Source: Bos javanicus (Eukaryota > Chordata > Mammalia > Artiodactyla > Bovidae). From it: DNA of 64,000 nt. The stretch is taken from NCBI RefSeq assembly GCF_032452875.1, contig NC_083870.1:3286001-3350000 (forward strand), given 5' to 3'. Under the pieces are notes generated by a model. That model searched no databases. It saw nothing but the letters and a program-made list of their open reading frames with translations, and was not told where the DNA came from. Of this stretch, positions 11,763-23,704 are shown in pieces (position 1 is the stretch's first letter; each line of letters begins with the position of its first letter). A program made the position numbers and the translations under genes.

Positions 11763-12657
11763 CTGCTGAATGGTTGTAGCAATACTGAAGAACTAACCAG
11801 CATGGCCAGGATGGCTTAGGCTGAGGATTTTACCTTTGTGGTTGCTGTGTTGGGAGGGACTGGGGCCAAAGGCTCAGCCAGCATGGTTGGGGCTGCCAAT
11901 GCCAGGGCCAAGAAGACAGCCCGAATGGTCACAAGATTGCTTACACACTTGGGAACTGACTGAAGAGCAAATGTGTTGGGAATAATGCAATCCAAGTTTC
12001 TCATAATCTGAGAAAGACATTACAATTATGGAAAAGCAGAGGTTGGAAAAACTCTGTGGTGTTAGTTTGGAATTGGAAATATTGGTGTGAACTCATTGTT
12101 TTGAATATGAACAAGTAGAATGATATAAATATAGATTTATATGTTATAGATGTATATTCATATATTTCTGGCTCTATTTCCTGTAAGGAACTAAAAGCAA
12201 TAATATTCCAGTAACAATGACTATAATTAGTGCCCAGATCTTGGTTTCTAAATACTTTTTTTCCACTAAAAGTAATGATCCTTGGATAAATGGTTGATTC
12301 TGGATGTGGGGGGAAAAGTATAAGATGAGCCTTGAAGATCATTTTTGTGCCTGACAGTTAAAGTTGCTCAAAGAATAATAAGTAAAATGCCATAGAGACA
12401 TAAGAATCAGCTTAAAAACATGTTCCTTTGGTTAAATCTGGGACAAATCAAGCATCAAAACATAATAATAATAACAAATGCAGTCCTCCCAATAAAATAG
12501 AAATCCATGAGTCCTCACTGTTATAAATAAATGCATAAATAAAGAAAAATAATTGGGGGAGAAAGGAAAATTGTGCTTTAGAGTAAGATGCCAACTTATA
12601 AATGTAGAGGGAATGATGACTTGTTAATAGAAACATTTTGCAATCACTGTAGTAATA
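11763..12657. other. Unassigned DNA
   Basis: No repeat was recognised. 11800-11960 is locally GC-richer and open on the minus strand (62 residues), but no family was recognised. The rest is AT-rich. Confidence 0.3.
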
Positions 12658-13092
12658 TTGTCACCCTGTTTATTTAACTTCTATGTAGAGTATATTATGC
12701 GAAAGGCTGAGTGCTAAAGAATTGATGCTTTTGAATTATGGTGCTGGAGGAGACTCTTGAGAGTGCCTTGGACAGCAAGGAGATCAAACCAATCAGTTGT
12801 AAAGGAAATCTACCCTGATATTCATTGAAAGGACTATTGCTAAAGCTGAAGCTCCAATACTATGGACACCTGGTGTGAAGAGTCAACTCACTGGAAAAGA
12901 CCCTGATGCTGGGAAAGATTGGAGGCAAAAGGAGAAGAGTGTGGTAGAGGATAAGATGGTTAGACAGCATCACCTACTAAACAATTTTGAGTGAACTCCG
13001 GGAGATAGTGAAGGATAGGGAAGCCTGGTGTGCTGTGGTTCATGGGGTCTCAAAGAGCAGATACGACTTAGCAACTGAACAATAACAACAAG
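12658..13092 (+). mobile_element. BovB with internal deletion
   Basis: Sense BovB. 12658-12705 matches the mid-RT region around 'tatttaacttctatg'. At about 12706 it jumps to the 'ggctgagtgctaaagaattg' block near the 3' end and runs to the 3' terminus. Roughly 0.7 kb of consensus between these blocks is missing. Confidence 0.85.
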
Positions 13093-13257
13093 AAAGTAAC
13101 TGGCTTGCTCTCTTTAGAAATGTCAAGGTCATGAACGTTGGGAAGGTTTGAAGAACTTGAGATCAAAGAGACATGACAATTAAATATTGTATATGATCTT
13201 GGATGAGATCCTGAACCTATAATAGGTATTATTGGGATAATTGACAACATTTGAATG

Positions 13258-13683
13258 TGATCTGTGGATTAGATTCAAATGAGCCCTTTAAAAGGTGAAA
13301 CACCATCGAGACATTTTCCTGTTAGCCTGGAAGAAGATAAACAGCCATGTGGTGAACTGTTAATGGAGGGGCCAAATGGCTAAAACCCAAGGAAGACTTG
13401 GAGTCGAGGGTGACCCCCAGCTGACAGTCAACAACAACCTCAGCCTTACAACAGAAAGGAACTGAATTCTGCCAAAACCGAGATAAACTTGGAAGAGGAT
13501 CCAAAGCTCCAGATGGGACCATAGCAGGACACCTTGGTTCAGCCTCATGAGACCCAGAACAGAGAACCAAGCTATGTTGTGCCAGACTTCTAACCTACGG
13601 GAACTATGAGACTGTAAATGCAAGTTGTTTTAAGCTGCTAAATTTGCGGTAATTTGTTATACAGCAATGGAAAACAAATACAG
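13258..13683 (+). mobile_element. ERVL-MaLR LTR, MLT1-like
   Basis: Contains the ordered blocks 'ccagctgacagtcaacaac', 'aactgaattctgccaa' and 'aatttgcggtaatttgtta' typical of old MaLR LTRs. Solo LTR; no internal region recognised. Subfamily uncertain. Confidence 0.6.
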
Positions 13684-13928
13684 ACACTCAGAATGCAATT
13701 GAACTGCTGGGAAAGTTTCTTGATGAATGGGAAAACTGTCAACCCTCTGAAACCTGGGAAAAATGCTACTAGATTACTTGTGTGGTTTGAAGTTTCTGCT
13801 GAAGCTAAATTGGAAAGGAACACTTTGCATACAGATAATGTACAACATAGAAAGTTAGCAACTAGTATGTTAGAGCTGTTATCCTGGGGAGGAGGTTTGA
13901 TTTTTATTAAAAAATAGTAGTTGCCATA

Positions 13929-14401
13929 TAAAACTCCTAGAAGAGAACATAGGCAAAACATTCTCGACATAAATTGTACCAGTGGTTCAGGTCAGTCTCT
14001 GAAGGCAATTGAAATAAAAGCAAATAATTTAAATGGGATATAATCAAACTTATAAGCTTTTGTACAACAAGGGAAACCATAAACAAAATGAAAAGACAAC
14101 TCACAGATTGGGAGAAAATTTTTGCAAATGATGTGACTGACAAGTGCTTAATTTCCAAAATATGGTAACAGCTTATAAAACTGAAAAACGATGACAACAA
14201 CAACAATAACAACAAACCCAGTTGAAAAAATCAGCAGACCTAAATAGACATTTCTCCAAAGAAAACATACAGATGACCAACAGGCACATGAAAAGATGCT
14301 CAACGTTGCTAATTATAAGAGAAATGTAAATCAAACTGCAGTGAGGTACCACCTCACACTGGTCAGAATGGCCATCATGAAAAAGTCTACAAATAAAAAT
14401 G
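13929..14401 (+). mobile_element. L1 ORF2 C-terminal fragment
   Basis: Sense L1 from the 'ctcctagaagagaacatagg' block to 'aaaaagtctacaaataaaaa', truncated at both ends. An AAC-rich simple repeat interrupts it near 14190-14216. Confidence 0.85.
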
Positions 14402-14800
14402 GTCAGTATTATGAGTTGACCTGTGTGCCCACCCCACACCACCCTCATTTCTATGCTGAAGTTCTAATCTGTAATGTGACTATATTTGGAGATAAGGTAT
14501 TAAGAGCAATAACTAAGGTTCAAGGAAGTGCTGAGGGTGGAGGTGTGATCCTTAGAAAAAGAGGAAGAGAGACCACAGATCTCCCTTTCCCCATGCACTT
14601 GTGGTGAAGAGGCCATGTGGAGGCCTGGTGAGAAGGTGACTGTCTATAGAACCAGGAAGAGAGCCCCCACCAGAAACTAACCCTGACAATACCTTGGTCT
14701 CAGACTTCTCGCCTCCAGTATTGTGAGAAAATAAATTTCTGTTCTTTAAGTCACTCAGTCCATGATGTTTTCTTAAAAGCAGCCCTCGCCAACTAATACA
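14402..14800 (+). mobile_element. ERVL-MaLR LTR, MST/MLT1-like
   Basis: Begins with the 'gagttgacctgtgtgcccac' region and ends with 'gaaaataaatttctgtt' plus 'ccaactaataca'. It lies directly against the L1 fragment, which may reflect insertion or deletion at the junction. Confidence 0.75.
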
Positions 14801-16274
14801 GTAGCTGGCTCATTAGTCAGTCTTATCTAAATAAAGTGGAATCAAGGTATGAGGATCCAGTTTTCAGCAGCTATATTGATAGTGGCCCAGGTTCTGAATG
14901 GAGAAGGAACTGGTTTGATTTTATTACTCACTCAAAAATGAGTCACCACCAATAGCTCAGTTTTCTGAAAAGTTGAATGCCTTTAAGTACTGAAATTTTA
15001 ATCATTTCTATTTTTTCCTGTGATGGCGATTGCTACATTTCTCAACAATAACCTTATACCATTTTAAAAACTGATCTTTACACCTTGCCATTCTATGATG
15101 AGCAAAGTTTTATTTCACCTCCATTAATTACAATTTCTCCACCCTTTGAAAGGGTCCTACCACTAGTCTCAGTTGCTCAAAACGTATATTTAAACCTCTG
15201 CTTCATTTTCCATAAACAAGAGATAGTATTTAATTTTACACTTTGGATCTTGGTAATTCCACTACTTTTTGCCTCTCTTTACCTCATTTTCACTCCCTTT
15301 CTTTTGATAGCTATTGATCTATTTTGACAATATTCAGATTAATAGCATTTATACTTTGTTCTGAAACTATGGTTAATTTCCCCATAATTTGTCTATTCTA
15401 TAATTTGAAAGCCAATAGTCAGTGTTAATATTATTATGATGGTATAAATATCATCATAGAATAATAGAATGCTGTATTTATGATAGAATCAAATATTGTG
15501 TTGGGCGTCTCTCTTTATTTTGTGTCATGTTCCCTGTACCTCTCAGTGGATAATGATGCTAAACAGAAATATGATAAATATAAGTTAATGTTCCTTTGTA
15601 ACTCTGGATCATAACTGTGAACTCCAAAAAATTTGCTTGCCATATGCTAGTGGTGTCCTTAGGGTTTAATGAGGTATACAAGATGGTTTTCTCCTAATAT
15701 TATCATTTATTGAATAACCACTAAATGTCATGCATTCTGATGTACAATATTTTTATCTTATAACAACCCTGTATTACTCATATTTTTGCAGATGAGAAAG
15801 AACAAGATATTACCTGGAAAGACTGGATTTGAATAAAAGACTGATACCACATTGGGTTAATTTCCCACATTGAGCATGAATTCTGCATCTTGAGATTTGC
15901 CTCTATTTCAGGGAAACTGGGGTTGGTGGTCACCCTATAAATCGACTATTTCCTAGAAATTTAAAAAATTATTAGAAACAACACAATAAGAATAATTATC
16001 ATTTCCATGGCTTGGAATTCATTGTTGTTCTGCTAGCCAGTTATTTCATTTGCTAGTATGTCATTTAAATTGGGAGCTCTTACCAAAGCCTGGACTGAGG
16101 TGAAAACCGTGTACATCTGCAGTGCTGAATGCCGCTTATACTTCAATATATTAAAGGATATTTTTCTCAGTTGGTTTTTATTGGATGGTAATTTTTCTAT
16201 ATGTTGCATGCATCAGGAGCCTTCCTTTGCTGCTTCCCCCTCATATTCTGCCTCTACCGTAGAGCACCCTCAGA
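14801..16274. other. Mostly unique AT-rich DNA
   Basis: No convincing gene. 15695-15800 weakly resembles antisense MIR ('ataacaaccctgtatt', 'gcagatgagaaag'). The rest is unassigned. Confidence 0.35.
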
Positions 16275-17080
16275 ACTCAGACCTTGAACCTCTTTTCTCT
16301 GTACACTTGTATGGTGATTCATTTACTCCCATGACATTAAATGTTATCCATTTGAGCTCATTACTCCTAAATACATATTGTCAATGCAGATTTTCCCTGG
16401 AACTCTCAATGTAGATACTCAATTACCTATTGGATATCTCCTTTTAGATGTGAAATAGCTCAAATTTAAAATGTCTAAAGTGAATTCCTCCAGTTTTCTG
16501 GAAAACTTACTTCTCCCACAACCTTCTATATTTATTCCAAAAATGACAACTCTATCCTTCTAGTTGCTCAGGCCAACTTTAGAGCCACCCTTGACTCTTA
16601 TTTCAATCTCTGACCCTAAATGAAATCAGGCGAATCCTCCAAGACACATCCAGAATCGAACCACCTCTCAGCACCTTCACTCTAACATCATGTCCAAGCC
16701 ATGTCTTTCTCGGATTATCGCTGTAGCCTCTTAATGGTATCCTCAGTTCTGTTTTTGCCCATCTATAATCTATGCTCAATGGAAATCCAGAGCTATTCTT
16801 TTACAAAACCTGTTGTGTCACTCCACTGCTGAAACTCCACAATTTTTTTTTCCATCCCACCCAGAGGATGACTTCACATTATGTGTCACATCATCACCCA
16901 TCACTGTCCTGCCTTCATCTCTAGTCTCTCTGACCTCCTTGCTTCTTGAAAACTCCAGATATGCTCTTTGTGATTCCTCTTTCCTGCAAAGCTTATCCCC
17001 AGTTATCTGAAAGTAGGATCCCCCATATAACATGCAGGGCCAATATAATGAAAATCTGGGATTTCTTGTTAAAAACTGTT

Positions 17081-18260
17081 TTGTTGTTCAGTCGCTCAGT
17101 TATGTCTGACTCTTTGCGACCCCATGAACTGCAGCATGCCAGGCTTCCCTGTCCATCATCATCTCCCAGCGTTTGCTCAAACTCATGTCCATTGAGTCAG
17201 TGATGTCACTCAATCATCTCACCCTCTGTCATCCCCTTCTCCTCCTGCCTTCAATCTTTCCCAGCATCAAGGTCTTTTCCAATGAGTTGGCTCTTTGCAT
17301 CAGGTGGCCAAAGTATTGGAGTTTCAGCTTCAACATCAGGCCCTCCAGTAAACATTTAGTGTTGATTTCCTTCAGGATTGACTAATTTGATCTTTTTGTT
17401 GTCCAAGGGAATCTCAAGTCTTCTCCAGCACCACAGTTTGAAAGCATCAGTTCTTTGATGCTCAGCCTTCTTTATGGCCCAACTCTCACATCCATACATG
17501 ACTACTGGGAAAACCATAGCTTTGACTAGATGGACCTTTGTTGGCAAAGTAATGTATCTGCTTTTTAATATGCTGTCTAGATTGGTCATAAACTTTTCTT
17601 TCAAGGAGCAAGCATCTTTTAATTTCATGTGTGCAGTCATCATATGCAATGATTTTGGAGCCCAAGAAAATAAAGTCTGTTACTGTTTCCATTGTTTCCC
17701 CATCTGTTTGCCATGAAGTGAAAGGTCTGTCTAGTCAAGGCTATGGTTTTTCCAGTGGTCATGTATGGACGTCAGAGTTGGACTGTGAAGAAAGCTGAAT
17801 GCTAAAGAATTGATGCTTTTGAACTGTGGTGTTGAAGAAGACTCTTGAAAGTCCCTTGGACTGCAAGGAGATCCAACCAGTCCATCCTAAAGGAGATCAG
17901 TCCTAGGTATTCATTGGAAGGACTGATGCTAAAGCTGAAACTCCAATACTTTGACCACCTCATGCAAAGAGTTGACTCATTGGAAAAGACCCTGATGCTG
18001 GGAGGGATTGGGGGCAGGGGGAGAAGGGGACAACAGAGGATGAGATGGCTGGATGGCATCACCGACTCGATGGACATGAGTTTGAGTGAACTCCGGGAGT
18101 TGGTGATGGACAGGGAGGCCTGGCATGCTGTGATTCATGGGGTCACAAAGAGTTGGACACGACTGAGCAACTGAACTGAGCTGAACTGAACTGATGGGAC
18201 CAGATGCCATGATCTTAGTGTTTTGAATGTTGAGTTTTAAGCAGTGTTTTCACTTTCTTT
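17081..18260 (-). mobile_element. BovB 3' part, host of a second BovB
   Basis: Antisense BovB from its 3' tip (ttgttgttcagtcgctcag) through 'ccatgaagtg' (17711-17720). It continues at 18194 with 'atgggaccagatgccatg' and ends near 18260. The two halves are contiguous in BovB, so the intervening sense BovB is a later insertion. Confidence 0.9.
17721..18193 (+). mobile_element. BovB 3' end nested in antisense BovB
   Basis: Sense 473-bp 5'-truncated BovB from 'aaaggtctgtctagtcaagg' to 'actgaactgaactg'. It is antiparallel to its host and shares the same 3' 0.45 kb, forming a large inverted repeat with almost no loop. Confidence 0.9.
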
Positions 18261-18261
18261 T

Positions 18262-18287
18262 TATTAAGGGTTTCAAAACCCTTAATA
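18262..18287. repeat. 26-bp perfect palindrome
   Basis: tattaagggttt, a 2-base loop (ca), then its exact reverse complement. It sits at the outer edge of the BovB block where L2 resumes. Confidence 0.95.
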
Positions 18288-18662
18288 GGTAGTTAGTGTG
18301 TCAAAACAAGTATGGGCCCTTCTGAGCATGTGACCCTGTGTGAAAGTCTGAAAATCTGCCCAATCCCACAGTCATCTTCTCATTGAATTCTTCTCTGACC
18401 ACCGTATTTAAAATGTCATTACATGACCCCCACCTGAACTCCTTATTTGTCCTCTACAATTTCCTTTTTCTCTTTAGCACTTCTCACTCTTTGATACTTT
18501 ATAATTTACTTACTTTTATTTTACATTTTCTGACCTCTCCTTGCTTTAGAATATATGAGAGCGGGGGTTTTGTTTTGGTCAGTCCTGTATACTTAGCACT
18601 TAGAACAGTGCCTGGCACATAACAGGCACTCAAATACTTGTTGAAAGAAAGGATGAATAAAT

Positions 18663-19485
18663 ACATTGATTTTGTAGCCTCATGGTGGAAATAGTTAAGC
18701 TTTTAAATCCATCCTTTAGAGGGAACATTCTGTGAACTTGCAATTGTATAAAAATTGCACAAGTTGCTTTCATTGACTTCATTTTAACCCCAGAGCATGC
18801 TTGGAGTTAGAACAGAACCCACAGAATAATTGGGCCATCTTGCATTCCCAGAATTTAGCCTCTCCATGTGTGTTTTTCCTCATGCAATCCTGCCTCCCCT
18901 TAAAAGGTTCTAAAAAAAATTTTTTTTTAATTCTTTGCTCTTTTCCTTTTTAAAAGAAACTTTATAGATAATAATATGGTTTAGAATTCAAGATACTCAA
19001 AAATGGAGAGTTTTGTCTTTTCTTGTCCCATCACCTAGTTCCTTTCCTCAGAAAAAATAGACACTATCTTTCAATTCTTTGTGAACTTTCCCAGAGATAT
19101 TCTATGCAGAGAACGTACTATTAACAGTAAATGAGTGTGATGTACGCATATGCTCCTTTTTTTCCCTCCAAAAATAACTTGATAATAGCTTATGAGAATG
19201 GGGCTATGCTATCTCAGTTTTGACTGAGGTTTTAGGACTCTGGGTTTCAAATACTCCCAAGTTTTTCAAGGAGAGGCCAGGGACCTTTGTAGTACTTGGA
19301 GAAGTACTGAAAACTGGTGTTGCAAGCCCTGAACCTTCACCACTTAGGGTGTGACTCTTTCCTAGCAAAGGCCGAGGTGGAGTCTGAAGTTGATTCAGAG
19401 AGCTGTTGCCTCGAGTTTTGCAAGAGTCACACTGTATTCCCACAGGAAAGCATGCTTCCCCTTCACCTGCAGCCTAGGACTAAAA
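18663..19485. other. Unassigned DNA
   Basis: No repeat or gene recognised. An AT-rich run occurs near 18912-18930. Confidence 0.3.
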
Positions 19486-19691
19486 TTGATTCTCAACTGT
19501 GGGGATTTTTCTCCACAGGGAATATCGGCAATGTCTGGAGACATTTTGGATGGTCATGACAGGAGGGATGCTGCTGGTATTTGGAGGCCAGAGATTCTGT
19601 TGAACATGCTGCAATGCAGAGGATAGTCCCCCACACCATGCAAAAAATGTGTAGCCTCAAATGTCAGTAGTGTCGAGATTGAGGAACACCA
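19486..19691. mobile_element. hAT-Charlie nonautonomous element (MER20/MER5 type)
   Basis: Starts 'gattctcaactgtgggg', contains 'aatgtctggagacatttt', and ends 'gagattgaggaacacc'. The ends are degenerate inverted repeats typical of small hAT elements. It is old and inactive. Confidence 0.7.
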
Positions 19692-20179
19692 GCCTAAGGA
19701 TAGGGTCTTCTTCAGGACCACTCAAGAACTAGTTAAATGTCTCTTACAATTATGGACACAGGGAACCGATGTCTGGCCCACGTTGAGAGGCTAAGACTGG
19801 CTGACTATGCTAATGGTGGAGAGGTGAGCTTGCTGAATGGGGGGCAGCCTGCACTCCCAGAGGATTTGATAAGAGGACGCTTGAGTGATTCTTGTAAACC
19901 GGAATCATAATTGTGAGAGCGAGAGCAGGAAGCACTACAAGGAGAGAAGAGGTGAGCTCACAGAGTGAAGCTGGAGGGATACTGCCAGAAGCTCTGGAAT
20001 GAAGAAGCACTCATAAGCAATAAACTATGCCAGGGACCTGCAGGGTAGATACCTCCAGTCAGTGGAAGGTATGGTGAGTGAGTTATCACTGAAAAACTTC
20101 CCAGAATGCTTCAGGAGAAAATGCATTTGTATCAAACAACTGGAAAACCCAGCGACCTTATGACAGTGGAAACAGTATT
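19692..20179. other. Unassigned DNA
   Basis: Nothing recognised; moderate GC and no coherent long frame. Confidence 0.3.
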
Positions 20180-21285
20180 AGTTAAGATCTTGGCTGACAC
20201 TGCAATGGCACAGAAAATAATATCCAGAGCTCACAAGATCCTACTTGATTTGGCCTCTTCTGACTCTCTCACTTCATCTTTTATAATTTTTCTCAAGCCA
20301 CAGTGGACATCAGACAATTTCTCAAACACACTGATATTGCTCTGACCTCAGAGCCTTTGCTTTCCTCACTACTTGGCATGTACTTTCCCAATATCCTTGC
20401 CTCACTGTTTTCTTTCTTCACTTGAGTCTCTGCCCAAATTTTACCATCTCAGAAAGGTCTTTCCTGACCAACCCATCTAAAATAGACAAGTTGCTTGCTA
20501 TATGTCTCTTCAATGAACTTAATACCTATAACTTTTTATTATAACTAGCTATGCTTACTCCTTGGAAGAAAAGTTATGACCAACCTAGATAGCATATTGA
20601 AAAGCAAAACATTACTTTGCCAACAAAGGTCCATCTAGTCAAGGCTATGGTTTTTCCAGTGGTCATGTATGGATGTGAGAGATGGACTGTGAAGAAGGCT
20701 GAGCACCAAAGAATTGATGCTTTTGAACTGTGGTGTTGGAGAAGACTCTTGAGAGTCCCTTGGACTGCAAGGAGATCCAACCAGTCCATTCTAAAGGAGA
20801 TCAGCCCTGGGATTTCTTTGGAAGGAATGATGTTAAAGCTGAAACTCCAATACTTTGGCCACCTCATGTGAAGAGTTGACTCATTGGAAAAGACTCTGAT
20901 GCTGGGAGGGATTGAGGGCAGGAGGAGAAGGGGACGACAGAGGATGAGATGGCTGGATGGTGTCACTGACTCGATGGATGTGAGTCTGAGTGAACTCTGG
21001 GAGTTGGTGATGGACAGGGAGGCCTGGTGTGCTGTGATTCATGGGGTCGCAAAGAGCCAGACACGAATGAGCGACTGAACTGAACTGAACTGAATGTTTC
21101 TCTTCACAGAACTTAATACCTATAATTTTTTATTAGTAATCACATGATTGTTTCTCTCCTCCATTATAATACAATATTCTTTCAGGGAAACTCTTCATAT
21201 TTATGTTCCCAGGCTCTGGGGTCATTTCAGCATTTGGTAGATGTCCAATAAACGTTTGTGTAAGTGAATAAATGTTTGTAGGTAA
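20180..21285 (+). mobile_element. L2 3' end interrupted by BovB
   Basis: L2-like blocks 'ctcagagcctttgctttcc' and 'ggtctttcctgaccaaccca' precede the BovB. 'atttggtagatgtccaataa' follows it near 21234. Strongly decayed. Confidence 0.65.
20551..21093 (+). mobile_element. BovB 3' end with very long flanking duplication
   Basis: Sense 5'-truncated BovB from the 'tactccttggaagaaaag' block to the 3' tip. It is flanked by about 40-bp imperfect direct repeats, 20502-20541 and 21094-21135, that share cttaatacctataa. Confidence 0.9.
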
Positions 21286-21835
21286 GTGAATGAATGAATG
21301 AGCAATGTGGTTCTGATTTGCTGGGCTGTTAGATTTGGCTTCAGGTTTGTGAGTGACTGAAGTCTTAGCTCTGCCTGAAAGCAGAGTGCCTTCCCTAACT
21401 CTGAGCCTGCCATATTCTCTGACACATTCTCACCTATCAAATGGACCTTGAAGCAAAAGACACCCATGCAGATGGTAGTGGGACCAGTTGACCCCCCTCA
21501 CACAGCCTTTCAGATAAAAAGCTCACTAGAACATTTGCTGAAGTCACCTCTCTCTGTAAATGAAGTGAGTAATGACTCCAGTGTCCTTTTATTTTTTAAA
21601 GTCAAGTATGTCTGTGCTTTATTTGTATTGTCATTTAAGAAAGAGATATATGAATATTTAAAAATTAAAAATAGGAATTTATGGTTGAAATGTTGAGAAA
21701 ATGAAATAAGGGGTAAAATGGAATAAGATCATCCTTAATTCTATTACTAGGCATTATTAATTTTAACATTTTGTGTACATTCTTATCATCTTTTGCCTAT
21801 ATATATATATAAATATTTTAATATGTGTGCCTTTC
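21286..21835. other. Unassigned DNA
   Basis: No repeat recognised. 21590-21800 is strongly AT-rich. Confidence 0.3.
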
Positions 21836-22033
21836 CCAGCTTAGTTGTGTCTGACTCTTTGTGACACTATAGACTGTAGCCCACAGGTTTCCACCGTCCG
21901 TGGGATTTTCCAAGCAAGAATACAGGAGTGGGTTGCCATTTTCTACTCCAGGGGATATTCTAGGTTCAGGGTCGGACACGCATCTCCTTATTGGCAGGTG
22001 GATTCTTTTCAACTGAGCCACTTGGGAAGCCCA
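21836..22033 (-). mobile_element. Bov-tA SINE
   Basis: Antisense tRNA-plus-Bov-A SINE: BovB-derived part 'gtgtctgactctttgtgac', tRNA-like head 'ctgagccacttgggaagccc'. Diverged. Confidence 0.85.
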
Positions 22034-22139
22034 CTTCAATATGGCTTCATGTTAAAAAATAAATCAAAATGTCATATACTAAAAAATAATTCTACATATT
22101 TTATGGCTGTTTCCATATAAAGTTTCCTATAATTCCCTC

Positions 22140-22615
22140 CCAAACTCCCCAAATCTATATACATGCATTTTATTTATCATTTATATATCTTAATCATCAT
22201 TTCTGCATCTATGTAACTATGAGTTAATTTATCTATTATTATATACCTCTATATCATACTTCTGTGTACCTCTCTTCCTGTCTATATGTAATTCTTGTAT
22301 GTAATCTAGGTATCTATGTATCCATTCACCTAGCAATCTATTGTCTATGATCTATCTATGTACAGCTCTCTCTCTCTCCCTGTGCAATCATCTAGGTATC
22401 TATTTAGGTATCTTGGGATCAATGTATCTATCTTTCTTTCTATTTATGCATCTGTCATATGTCTATGTTGTATTTATCTACCAACGATTTATTTCTCAAT
22501 CTACCATCTTTGTTTTAATCTATATATCTACCTATGTATCTATTCATCTATTTATATATGAGTGTATACACTTAGGCATGCATGCATCCATGTATCTATC
22601 ATTTATGTATCTTTA
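22140..22615. repeat. Degenerate TATC/TCTA tract
   Basis: Dense imperfect repeats of tatcta/tatg/catc over about 475 bp. Frames through it are artefacts of low complexity. Confidence 0.8.
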
Positions 22616-22691
22616 ACTTTAATTTACACAAAATACTTCTGGTTTTGAAAAATTTGGCACTTTGTTTCTTTCACGTAATATCTCAGAGACC

Positions 22692-23704
22692 TTCAGTTGA
22701 GTTCAGTTCGGTTGCTCAGTCGTGTCAGACTCTTTGTGACTCTTTGTGAATGTTGAGTTTTAAGTCAACTTTTTCACTCTCCTCTTTCACTTTCCTCATA
22801 AAGAGGCTCTTTAGTTCTTCTTTGCTTTCTGCCATAAGGGTGGTGTCATCTGCATGTCTGAGGTTATTGATACTTCTCCCTGCAATCTTGATTCCAGCTT
22901 GTGCTTGATCCAGCCCAGCGTTTCTCAGGATGTACTCTGCATAGAAGTTAAATAAGCAGGGTGACAATATACGGCCTTGATGTACTCCTTTCCTGATTTG
23001 AAACCAGTCTGTTGTTCCATGTCCAGTTCTAACTGTTGCTTCCTGACCTGCATACAAATTTCTCAAGAGGCAGGTCAGGTGGTCTGGTATTCCCATCTCT
23101 TTCAGAATTCTCCACAGTTTGTTGTGCTCCACAAGTCAGAGGCTTTGGCATAGTCAATAAAGCAGAAGTAGATGTTTTTCTGGAACTCTCTTGTTTTTTC
23201 AATGATCCAGCGGATGTTGGCAATTTGGTCTCTGGTTCCTCTGCCTTTTCTAAATCCAGATTGAACATCTGGAAGTTTGCGGTTCACATATTGCTAAAGC
23301 CTGGCTTGGAGAATTTTGAGCATTACTTTACTAGTGTGTGAGATGAGTGCAATTGTGTGATAGTTTGAGCATTCTTTGGCATTGCCTTTCTTTGAGATTG
23401 GAATGAAAACTGACCTTTTCAAGTCCTGTGGCCACTGCTGAATTTTCCCAATTTGCTGGCATATTGAGTGCAGCACTTTAACAGCATCATCTTTTAGGGT
23501 TTGAAATAGCTCAACTGGAATTCCATCACTTCCACTAGCTTTGTTTGTAGTGATGCTTTCTAAGGCCCACTTGACTTCACATTCCAGGATGTCTGGCTCT
23601 AGGTGAGTGATCACACCATTGTGATTATCTGGGTCCTGAAGATCTTTTTTGTATAGTTCTTCTATGTATTCTTGTCACCTCTTCTTAATATCTTCTGCTT
23701 CTGA
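22692..23704 (-). mobile_element. BovB with internal deletion near its 3' end
   Basis: Antisense BovB. Its first about 58 bases are the 3' tip. At about 22750, within a duplicated tctttgtgac, it jumps to the 'tgttgagttttaagtcaac' block. It then runs about 950 bp through the reverse-transcriptase region. Roughly 0.6 kb of the C-terminal region is missing. Confidence 0.9.
22751..23614 (-). pseudogene. BovB reverse transcriptase remnant
   Basis: Translated right to left it gives RT fingers/palm sequence (KASGSDGIPVELFQ, later WFQIRKGVHQGRILSPCLFN and LRHADDTTLMAES). The frame is broken near 23290 and 23110. The catalytic YADD box reads HADD, so the polymerase active site is altered as well as disrupted. 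Confidence 0.85.

Larger units (their letters stand above)
16275..18662 (+). mobile_element. L2 LINE, interrupted by two BovB
   Basis: Ancient L2 3' half: 'tagttgctcaggccaac' (16561-16577) and 'ccagaatcgaaccacctct' (16650-16668) precede the BovB block. After it come 'acagtgcctggcacataaca' and 'aaatacttgttgaaagaaag', the L2 3' end (to about 18662). Open frames here, such as 16058-16414, are L2 background. Confidence 0.75.

Noticed and set aside
11816..12004. GC-richer 62-codon minus-strand frame as a processed pseudogene
   Set aside because: No recognisable protein family, poly-A or TSD was found.
13654..13917. 87-codon frame after the MLT1-like LTR as MaLR internal coding sequence
   Set aside because: No retroviral motif can be seen and the LTR appears solitary.
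16058..16414. 118-codon plus-strand frame
   Set aside because: Its second half runs into ancient L2 sequence and it has no family hallmark; probably chance.
22341..22616. 91-codon hydrophobic frame resembling a membrane protein
   Set aside because: It is translated from a degenerate TATC repeat, which yields a Tyr/Ile/Leu/Ser-rich sequence in any frame.
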